Shown: positions 20,651 through 27,436 of the stretch, piece after piece
Layout of the letters: each line of letters opens with the position of its first letter
Position numbering within the stretch: position 1 is the first letter of the stretch
Origin: DSWT01 sp034433375
GTDB taxonomy: Bacteria > Chloroflexota > Anaerolineae > B4-G1 > SLSP01
NCBI GenBank assembly: GCA_034433375.1
Contig: DAOUAQ010000007.1
Coordinates: forward strand, 1 to 31,503
DNA: 31,503 bases
Direction of reading: 5' to 3'
Notes under the pieces: model-generated
Told to the model about the DNA's origin: nothing
What the model saw: only the letters and a program-made list of their open reading frames with translations
Database searches by the model: none
Program-made: the position numbers and the translations under genes

Positions 20651-21875
20651 TGATAAGCTCCAAGTACACCTGCATCAGAGAATCATAGTAACGTTCGGGG
20701 TCGAGATTAACCTCTGCCCAGTGCCTGGCAGCTTGACCCATCGCTCGCAACTTCTCATCATCGAATGCTAACATTTCAATCTTATGGGTCAAATCCTCAA
20801 CGTTACCAGCCTCAAACAATACACCAGTCTCGTCAGTCAGCAAGTCAGGAATACCTCCAATGTTGGCGCCGATCACTGGTTTACCGCTTGCAAATGCCTG
20901 GTAGATGACCATCGGAGACATCTCATACCAAATCGAAGGTACAACAACCAGCCGCGTCCTGGACAAATACGGCATCAAATCTGCCCCCCATCGAGGCCCA
21001 ACGAGCTCCACGTTCCCTACCCCATTCTCCTTCACCCATTGAGCGATTTCACTCAGTTGGCTGCCACTTCCTACTACAATCAGTTTGAGTTTAGGAAGGC
21101 GTTTCATAGCTTGAACGAGAGACAAAACACCCTTTTCAGGATCAATTCTTCCAAAATACAGAATGAAATCATCAAATCCTTCAGTAATTGGGTACTCTGC
21201 CAAATTCAACGGATTTAGCATTCTCACAATTTTCTGTGCCGGATATCCGGCTTCCACCAACTTAGTCTCAACAAAGCGATTCGCCACGATGAACCGGTCC
21301 ACAAGATGATACATTTTTAGCCAGGCATGAAGATACATCTCAAACGTTGCTAAACAACTACCTGAAAGAGATCCTTTCACACAACGCATCAACGCCGCAT
21401 GGTAATGTTTTCCGTACAAACAGCGCTCACAGATTTCTTGCCGATCGAACAGATACAAACGATACGAAGCACACACTAATTTATATGAATTAACGCTTTG
21501 AACAATAGGTATATTATGTGCATGAAATGAATGCAAGATGGAAGGAGAAATATGATGCTCAATGGACTGTATATGAGCAATATCTGGTGAAGTATCTTTA
21601 ATCAACATCTCAACCTTACGGCGCGCCTCCCATGAGTACAGAGTGCGGCTGAGAATCCGGGGGGCATTTCGTAGACGGTAGAATAGCGATGGTTCACGAT
21701 AATCAATATTCTTGAGGAAATATTTATCATAAGGTGAGGCCGGATTATTCGGATGCTGTATGGCAAAGGGGATAGTTTGATGACCATGGGCCTCCAGAAT
21801 GATCGCCAAATTGCGAAAGTATTCCTCTGTACCACCGGTAAGGTGGAAAAATTTATGAGCTAGTATGATTTTCAA
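20637..21875 (-). CDS. GT4-family glycosyltransferase with Cys-rich insert
   Basis: The 412-residue GT-B protein opens MKIILAHKFFHLTGGTEEYF, with the glycine-rich acceptor-site loop. A central segment carries five cysteines (C135, C149, C152, C165, C174: YKLVCASYRLY, ICERCLYGKHYHA, MRCVKGSLSGSC), seen in a GT4 subgroup and perhaps metal-binding. The donor domain has ILYFGRIDPEKGVLSLVQAM and IWYEMSPMVIYQAFASGKPVIG. The first Glu of the E-x7-E pair is E318, and the second is Gln (Q326). The start is TTG 21875, behind a strong GGAGGA. It lies 57 bp after the DegT gene in the glycan operon, within which no convincing promoter is visible. Confidence 0.88.
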   Translation of the reverse strand: MKIILAHKFFHLTGGTEEYFRNLAIILEAHGHQTIPFAIQHPNNPASPYDKYFLKNIDYREPSLFYRLRNAPRILSRTLYSWEARRKVEMLIKDTSPDIAHIQSIEHHISPSILHSFHAHNIPIVQSVNSYKLVCASYRLYLFDRQEICERCLYGKHYHAALMRCVKGSLSGSCLATFEMYLHAWLKMYHLVDRFIVANRFVETKLVEAGYPAQKIVRMLNPLNLAEYPITEGFDDFILYFGRIDPEKGVLSLVQAMKRLPKLKLIVVGSGSQLSEIAQWVKENGVGNVELVGPRWGADLMPYLSRTRLVVVPSIWYEMSPMVIYQAFASGKPVIGANIGGIPDLLTDETGVLFEAGNVEDLTHKIEMLAFDDEKLRAMGQAARHWAEVNLDPERYYDSLMQVYLELISERA

Positions 21876-21932
21876 GTTTCCTCCGCGCTTTTCATTCAGT
21901 GTAAGTCAAATTGCCTACTTAAACACAACAAC

Positions 21933-23096
21933 TTACATAGCTCTGGGTGATAAAACAATCTCATGAACCGCACTGATGATATTTTCAACATTCTCATTAG
22001 TCAGCTTAGGTGACAAAGGTATAGAAACTGTCCGCTCGCTGATCCAGGTCGCGTTAGGAAAATCCTCTGGGCGATATCCAAACCGCTCGCGGTAATAGGG
22101 TTGTAAATGGACGCCGATATAATGGACACCAGAACCGATATTCCGCTCGTGGAGTCGCTGCATGAATTCATCCCTGGTCATACCACAAAGTTCTTTATCA
22201 ATCATCAACGTGTAGAGATGATGCGCATGGACCGTGTTTGGCTCTTCAGCAGCCGGCAATCCTATCGGTAGATCGGCAAATGCCTGGTTGTAAATTCGCC
22301 AGATCACATCGCGCCGCTTCAGGTTTTCATCCACCCGCGCCAGTTGGTGCAGGCCAATTGCCGCTTGCAAATCCATCATATTATACTTGAAACCAGGGAA
22401 AACCACCTCGTAATGCTTATAACCTTCGTCCGAGAAGCGCTTCCAGGCATCTTTGCTCATTCCATGCAATCCATAAACCTTGATCTTGTCGGCAAAATCG
22501 CGATTGTTAGTGGTGACCATCCCACCTTCGCCAGTAATCACGTTTTTCGTCACGTAGAAGCTAAATACCGTCAGGTTTCCAATACCTCCCACCTTACGCC
22601 CTTTATATGCCGTTTCGATAGCATGAGCAGCATCCTCAATGACCAGTAAATTGTGTCGAGCAGCGATATCCATTATAGCGTCCATATCACAGGGGCGACC
22701 ACACAGATGCACAGGAACGATGGCACGAGTGCGCGGAGTAATTGCATCTTCAATCTGTTGCGGGTCAATCAATTGCGTAACACGATCACAATCCACCAGA
22801 ACAGGGGTAGCGCCGGTATGAATGATCGTGTTGACCGTAGCACAAAAAGTCATCGGTGTGGTAATTACCTCGTCGCCTGGGCCAAGCCCGGCCACGAGCA
22901 TCGACAAGTGCAAGCCAGCAGTACAAGAGTTAACTGCCAGCGCATATTCTACACCGACATAATGTCGAAATGCTTCTTCAAACCTCGCTACTTTTGGCCC
23001 GGTTCCCAACCAGCCAGAACGCAAGCTGTCAACCACCTCATTGATCTCAGCCTCTGCAATCTGAGGAGCGCCAAAAACAAGAAATTCGTCCTTCAT
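21933..23096 (-). CDS. DegT/DnrJ/EryC1/StrS aminotransferase
   Basis: This 387-residue PLP enzyme converts a keto nucleotide sugar to an amino sugar. Motifs are GWLGTGPKVARFEE (acceptor-binding N-terminus), NSCTAGLHLSM (phosphate binding), PVHLCGRPCDMDAI, VIEDAAHAIE (D155, pyridine nitrogen), FSFYVTKNVITGEGGMV (K184, Schiff base), FKYNMMDLQAAIGLHQL and GVHYIGVHLQPYY. The pattern fits the ArnB/PseC/DesV-like group that aminates 4-keto or 3-keto sugars. ATG 23096 has AGGTGA 7 nt before it. It is the first gene of the eight-gene glycan operon. The preceding gene's terminator lies just upstream; any promoter would have to sit in the 30 bp after it. Confidence 0.93.
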   Translation of the reverse strand: MKDEFLVFGAPQIAEAEINEVVDSLRSGWLGTGPKVARFEEAFRHYVGVEYALAVNSCTAGLHLSMLVAGLGPGDEVITTPMTFCATVNTIIHTGATPVLVDCDRVTQLIDPQQIEDAITPRTRAIVPVHLCGRPCDMDAIMDIAARHNLLVIEDAAHAIETAYKGRKVGGIGNLTVFSFYVTKNVITGEGGMVTTNNRDFADKIKVYGLHGMSKDAWKRFSDEGYKHYEVVFPGFKYNMMDLQAAIGLHQLARVDENLKRRDVIWRIYNQAFADLPIGLPAAEEPNTVHAHHLYTLMIDKELCGMTRDEFMQRLHERNIGSGVHYIGVHLQPYYRERFGYRPEDFPNATWISERTVSIPLSPKLTNENVENIISAVHEIVLSPRAM

Positions 23097-23125
23097 AAAA
23101 TGTCACCTATCTAGCAGTCTAATAC

Positions 23126-23165
23126 ACAAAAAGCAGGGAGGAATAACTTTCGTCACTCCTCCCTG
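23126..23165 (-). terminator. Strong rho-independent terminator with GAAA tetraloop
   Basis: On the leftward transcript, CAGGGAGGAGUGAC, a GAAA loop and GUUAUUCCUCCCUG form a 14-bp stem (two G-U pairs), followed by CTTTTTGTG. It ends the unit of the four-repeat secreted protein and separates it from the glycan operon. Confidence 0.9.
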
Positions 23166-23193
23166 AGACAGTCCAGCGGTGAAGTAGCTTTAA

Positions 23194-24747
23194 CTACTGA
23201 CCGTATGAGTTGTTAAGGTTAGCGTCACCGCCAGTAACCCAAGTATTGTTTACGTAGAGCCGTTCCGCCCAGGTCTCCTGGATGCATACCATTGAGCCTG
23301 AAGTAATACTGGCGGTTGCCGCGCCGAGGAAGTTAGCGGCCATATTGGTCGAGTACCATGTATCGGCGACATTCCCACCATAACGTGTGTTAAAACCGTG
23401 GGTAATATATTGTCCAAATGGTGTAGCATCGGTAAACGAACAGGTCGTCGTGCTCGCCGTGCATTTGGTGGCTTCTGCGCGCCGGTCAATGTAGCTCAGC
23501 GTGGGCGCGATATTACCGGAACCTACATTCTGGCAGATGATACCAGCATAATCAACCCACGGTCCACCGAAGTCACGGCGATAGACGAGCGGGAAAGACC
23601 ATTTCTGCGCCGCATCGGCATCACTGAGCATATTGTAGCCGCCAGCCCACAGGTTGGTGTCATAGCCCTGCTTAACCACACCAACGATCTTGTGACCAGA
23701 GGTAGATTCCACCACAGCACTACCCTGCCAGTTGGGCGCAGCAGCTGTCCCACCACCAATCATTGCATCAATGACAGCCGCAGGTGCATTACCATAGTAA
23801 CGAGTGTTGTAACCACGTGCGCTGAATGCAGGGACGGTGTCAGTGAACGAACCGCTAGCATTACCAGCACGATCGAAGTAACTGACCTTAACAGTAGCCG
23901 GTGTCGCTTCAGTATTCACCACAACAATACCGGATGCGTCAAACCAGCTTGTACCAAAGACACGGCGCTGGATTTTGGGAGCATAGAGCTTTGTCGCCGC
24001 GGCCGAAGTAGGCGCACAGTTATATGCAAAAGTACCATAAGCGCCGCCAGCTCCTCCCCAGTGCGTGAGCGCAACTACCGCCAGTGGTGTACCACCCGCT
24101 GACTGCACTCGGGCCGCGCCCAAAAAGTCGGACGGCAAAGCAAAAGCTGCATCGTAAAGGTTGAAACTCTTTTGGGCATTGGCAGCAATGGTGACATTAG
24201 ACATTGGCGTACCAACATTATTACCATCACGATCTTTGAAAGAGATGGTAACGTCAGTAACCGCCGCGCCAGAAGTGTTCATGACAACAAGTGTAGTATC
24301 TTCGTTCGCACGCTTGCCAACACTCGGGCAGAAGTTATCACTCCCGGGATTCGACTCGCCGACATAGTCTGCCGTAGTTACACCATCAGGTCCAATCAGG
24401 CCACCCGCCCACTGAACCAACACGACGGCGGCAGCTTCCTGGTCAGAAGAAACAACAGAAGAACCAACCCAACCGGCCGGAAGTTCAACATTCAGGGGAG
24501 CATCGGTGGTCTGATTTGTTGTCAAACCCATCGTGTCGCCAACAGCCACATTTGCCTTCTGACGAGATGCGGCTAAAGTCCCATCAGGTCTATAGAAATC
24601 TTGTTGAAAGGTCGCAGGTCCAGTGCCTACATTCTGCACCGCACCATACGATGTTCCCGAACCGGGGGAAGGGGCTTGAGCATAAGCCGAACTGGCTATT
24701 GCAAGCACCATAACCAAACTGAAAATAGCTGCAAACGTCTTTTTCAT
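23194..24747 (-). CDS. Secreted protein built from four related domains, unknown function
   Basis: The 517-residue protein has a clear signal peptide (MKKTFAAIFSLVMVLAIASS, cleavage after AYA near residue 23). The mature part is four copies of a domain of about 85-105 residues, at roughly 31-115, 149-232, 262-365 and 390-495. Each copy starts with a strand ending in N-(T/V)-x-(S/G/T), continues with a 'Y/F-x-D-R-x-G' turn and ends 'GSAVV/GAARV...VVGVV/VVALTHW'. Copies 3 and 4 share a leader of the form RR-x-FG-x-x-W-x-D. There are six cysteines (C140, C244, C405, C429, C436, C488), and no catalytic motif, membrane anchor or sorting signal. It has a strong GAGGAGGT ribosome site, its own promoter and terminator, so abundant expression is likely. 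A cell-surface or S-layer-like structural role is inferred. Confidence 0.8.
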   Translation of the reverse strand: MKKTFAAIFSLVMVLAIASSAYAQAPSPGSGTSYGAVQNVGTGPATFQQDFYRPDGTLAASRQKANVAVGDTMGLTTNQTTDAPLNVELPAGWVGSSVVSSDQEAAAVVLVQWAGGLIGPDGVTTADYVGESNPGSDNFCPSVGKRANEDTTLVVMNTSGAAVTDVTISFKDRDGNNVGTPMSNVTIAANAQKSFNLYDAAFALPSDFLGAARVQSAGGTPLAVVALTHWGGAGGAYGTFAYNCAPTSAAATKLYAPKIQRRVFGTSWFDASGIVVVNTEATPATVKVSYFDRAGNASGSFTDTVPAFSARGYNTRYYGNAPAAVIDAMIGGGTAAAPNWQGSAVVESTSGHKIVGVVKQGYDTNLWAGGYNMLSDADAAQKWSFPLVYRRDFGGPWVDYAGIICQNVGSGNIAPTLSYIDRRAEATKCTASTTTCSFTDATPFGQYITHGFNTRYGGNVADTWYSTNMAANFLGAATASITSGSMVCIQETWAERLYVNNTWVTGGDANLNNSYGQ

Positions 24748-24801
24748 TTATTACCTCCTCAATTAGCTAGATTGAAATAACTTGGCCGCTGAACTTAAAG
24801 T

Positions 24802-24829
24802 AGTATAACATTTCTATAGCTAAAAACAA
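24802..24829 (-). promoter_or_regulatory. Promoter of the four-repeat secreted protein
   Basis: Minus-strand TTGTTT (24824-24829) and TATACT (24802-24807, 5/6) are 16 bp apart. TGT precedes the -10 box, giving an extended -10. The expected start near 24795 leaves a leader of about 48 nt ending in a consensus-like GAGGAGGT. Confidence 0.6.
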
Positions 24830-24833
24830 TACC

Positions 24834-24849
24834 ACTTTAGGATTAAAGT
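24834..24849 (-). terminator. Possible weak terminator of the flippase operon, abutting the next promoter
   Basis: ACTTTA-4 nt-TAAAGT (24834-24849) lies just after the flippase stop. On the leftward transcript it is followed by GGUAUUGUUUUUAG. The stem has only 6 A-U-rich pairs, and its U-run is shared with the -35 region of the downstream promoter. Confidence 0.35.
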
Positions 24850-24854
24850 TATCG

Positions 24855-26429
24855 CTATAAGCGTTTAATCACTTTTGCACGTAATGTGTTAAGTATCGTC
24901 ACGATGTAAGCCGCTTCAGGGAGTTTGATCAGCCAAATCACTACAAAGTAAATGCTTCCACCACCTAACAAGGCTAGTCCTAGAGAAAAAATTTGTCCCC
25001 AGACACTAGCCCCTATCAACTGTAATAATAGGTGCAATAGCAACCAAGCTATCACCATAGCAACACCTACACTAGCCATTAAGCCGACAAGACCATGACG
25101 CAGATCTAAAATAGACGCAAACGCAAGCCGACTGTCCAAGCGCTTTTGTAACCAAAATGCTCTAAGAACAGAAATTAGGTCCGTAAGCACCGCAGCGAAA
25201 GGAAAACCGTAGACACCCAACACAGGAAACAATAATACATCCAGAATCAAATTGACCCCCAGCATCAAGAACATATGGTTTACCGGCGTTTTTATGTCTT
25301 CGACCGCGTAGAAGGGCGCTAACAAAACAGACAACAAAGCTATAAGTGGTACCTGCCAGACATTGACGGATAGCAAACGCGCCGTCAATCTTATCAAATC
25401 ACCATATGTTCCGCTAAATACTAGGGCGATGCGTGACACAGGATAACTAAATATCATACCAAAAGCAGCAATGGGCATCGTCAGAAAGAGAGACAACCTT
25501 AGAATATCCACACTTATGCTTTCCTGTCCATTGGTTTCCTTGCTGGTTGTTTCAGATAATGAAGGCAACAAGACAGTAGCCACACTGGCAGAGAAAACTT
25601 TGCTCAACATATTAACAGTCATCTGAGCATATGAAAGAGCAGATACAGTCCCGGTCGCCAGGTTAGCTGCCCAGAATCGCTCGAATGTAACATTGCTTTG
25701 TCGAGCCAATGCTGCACCGAAACGTAAGCTGAATCCCCAGAACGTGGCCCCAATGTCAGCACGCTCAGCACTTATACTGGTAAAGACCTCGTGCGCTTTA
25801 ATATGCCACCACAGCCCCAGTAGTGAAAAGAGAACCTGTACCACCACCTTAATGACAAAGATAACGCTCACTGCTATTACTGTGACGCTCTCCCCTCTAA
25901 TCAGCAAGATACTAACCGCCAACATATTGGCAAGACTCTCACTAATCAAGGGGATGATAAATCTTCGTTGCGAATTGAGCAGGGATTGAAAAAAACCAGC
26001 CAGCCACGTTAGGGGCACCACGAAAAATATCCACCGACTGATTTGTGCAGCAATCTGTTGTACAACTAATGCGACGCTTGGGGTAAAGACTTTTATCAAA
26101 GAAGGGCCGCATACCATACCCACCAATGCCACACCAGACCAAACTAGCAAGCCGACAACACCAAGCCAAGTTATGCGTTTTCCTCCTTCTATAGAGCCAT
26201 ACGTCTCTCCTAGATGCACGAAAGTGGGCACAAGCACAACTTGCATAGCCGAAAGCATAGCAGCAGTCAGTATACCGGGTACCGTATATGCCACAAAGAA
26301 TGCATCAGCTTGATAGTTCGCCCCAAACCGAACCACAATGTAAAAATTCAATACACTTGTGCTGACAACCGCCAGAGCACTGGCCAGAGAAAACACGAGT
26401 GAATCATCAAAGATATTTTTTCTCGCCAC
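24855..26429 (-). CDS. MurJ/MviN-like lipid-linked oligosaccharide flippase
   Basis: This is a 524-residue, about 14-helix membrane protein of the MOP exporter superfamily, closest in outline to MurJ/MviN (AYTVPGILTAAMLSAMQVVLVPTFVHL, PLTWLAGFFQSLLNSQRRFIIP, GFSLRFGAALARQSN). MurJ flips lipid II; related proteins flip other undecaprenyl-linked glycans. The MurJ N-terminal signature (SR-x-LG-x-x-RD and LRR-x-FAEGAFS), which carries the essential arginines, is replaced by VSTSVLNFYIVV and ILTAAMLSAM. A Wzx-like role for the local glycan is therefore more likely. The start is GTG 26429 with AGGA upstream, 1 bp after the lipoprotein stop. Confidence 0.85.
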   Translation of the reverse strand: MARKNIFDDSLVFSLASALAVVSTSVLNFYIVVRFGANYQADAFFVAYTVPGILTAAMLSAMQVVLVPTFVHLGETYGSIEGGKRITWLGVVGLLVWSGVALVGMVCGPSLIKVFTPSVALVVQQIAAQISRWIFFVVPLTWLAGFFQSLLNSQRRFIIPLISESLANMLAVSILLIRGESVTVIAVSVIFVIKVVVQVLFSLLGLWWHIKAHEVFTSISAERADIGATFWGFSLRFGAALARQSNVTFERFWAANLATGTVSALSYAQMTVNMLSKVFSASVATVLLPSLSETTSKETNGQESISVDILRLSLFLTMPIAAFGMIFSYPVSRIALVFSGTYGDLIRLTARLLSVNVWQVPLIALLSVLLAPFYAVEDIKTPVNHMFLMLGVNLILDVLLFPVLGVYGFPFAAVLTDLISVLRAFWLQKRLDSRLAFASILDLRHGLVGLMASVGVAMVIAWLLLHLLLQLIGASVWGQIFSLGLALLGGGSIYFVVIWLIKLPEAAYIVTILNTLRAKVIKRL

Positions 26430-26430
26430 G

Positions 26431-27411
26431 CTACTGTCCTAAGTCTACCCAAGTAGGATGTCGGTCATCACCAACTTCAAAAGTTAAGCGTGTGATATTA
26501 GACCCATCTGCATTCATAATGTAAATTTCCCAATCATTTTCATAACCGGCCGCAAAGACAATTTTAGTACCATGGGCTGCCCAATTTGGATTCCATTCAC
26601 TGTACTTAGGCGAAAATGTCAGACGTGTCTGTTCAGAACCATCTGTATTCATCATGTAAATATCGCCTGCGCCATCGCGAGTGCTGATATAGATGATTTT
26701 AGAACCATCAGGAGACCAAGCTGGATGAACATCCCCACCAGGACTGTAGGTCAGCCGGGTACGTTCACTCCCATCTGCATTCATCTTATAAATCTCAACA
26801 TCCCCATCCTGATCAGATACAAAGACAATCTGCCGAGCATCTGGGGACCATGCTGGCATACTATCGGTTGCGCCTTCATGATGACTCAAACTCGTGACTT
26901 GTCCGGTGGCAACTTCTATAACATAAATACCAAAACGTCCCTCAAAATTAGACTGAAAAGCAATCTTATCTCCTAACGGCGACCAAGAGGGATACCAATT
27001 ATCACCCCGCCCAGGCGCCAGTAATGGCTGGGGATCTGAGCCATCCGCATTGATCGTATAAAGAACAAAACTGTTAATATCGTCCTTACCACTCGTAAAA
27101 ACAATTTTTGAACCATCTGGTGACCATGTTGGCTCAGAGTTAGGAGGAGCTAAGTTCGTCAGACGCCGCACATTATTCCCATTACTGTCCATAATATATA
27201 TTTGATAGTTATCTTGGCGATTGGAATGAAAAGCGATATATCCTGTTACAGGCGCAGGTGTAACTGCATTTGGAGAAACTCCCGTTTCTAATGGACTAGA
27301 TGGCATTTGCAAGGGGCTGGATGGCGTTTGCAAAGGAGACTGCAATGGGGACTTTTGACAGGCCGACAGCAGGGCAATAACCATTATCAGTAACAATATC
27401 CGATTTTTCAT
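26431..27411 (-). CDS. TolB-like beta-propeller lipoprotein
   Basis: The 326-residue product has a lipoprotein signal (LLLIMVIALLSAC, lipidated Cys C18) and a proline-rich tether made of repeated 'SPLQ-[ST]P' units (about 20-46). Six WD40-like/PD40 blades follow (about 55-325), each with a strand of the type [IV]-x-[FY]-x-S, then I-Y-x-M-N-x-D-G-S and L-T, with PxWSPDG-x-KI turns. TolB-like propellers bind proteins or glycans, and no catalytic residues are expected. Lying between the DUF2142 and flippase genes (25 bp and 1 bp spacing), it is probably made with them and may dock or sense surface glycan on the outer face of the membrane. ATG 27411 has AAAGGAG about 9 nt upstream. Confidence 0.85.
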   Translation of the reverse strand: MKNRILLLIMVIALLSACQKSPLQSPLQTPSSPLQMPSSPLETGVSPNAVTPAPVTGYIAFHSNRQDNYQIYIMDSNGNNVRRLTNLAPPNSEPTWSPDGSKIVFTSGKDDINSFVLYTINADGSDPQPLLAPGRGDNWYPSWSPLGDKIAFQSNFEGRFGIYVIEVATGQVTSLSHHEGATDSMPAWSPDARQIVFVSDQDGDVEIYKMNADGSERTRLTYSPGGDVHPAWSPDGSKIIYISTRDGAGDIYMMNTDGSEQTRLTFSPKYSEWNPNWAAHGTKIVFAAGYENDWEIYIMNADGSNITRLTFEVGDDRHPTWVDLGQ

Positions 27412-27436
27412 GATCCTATGCTCCTTTCAAGTTTCA

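Noticed and set aside
23398..24102. 234-codon + frame opposite the repeat protein
   Set aside because: It is antisense to a gene with signal peptide, promoter, ribosome site and terminator, and its own composition is not protein-like.
27290..27360. Tandem repeat in the lipoprotein gene as a phase-variable tract
   Set aside because: The SPLQTP-type units are 4-7 codons long and imperfect, in frame, and form an ordinary proline-rich tether. No short homopolymer or exact repeat suited to slippage is present.
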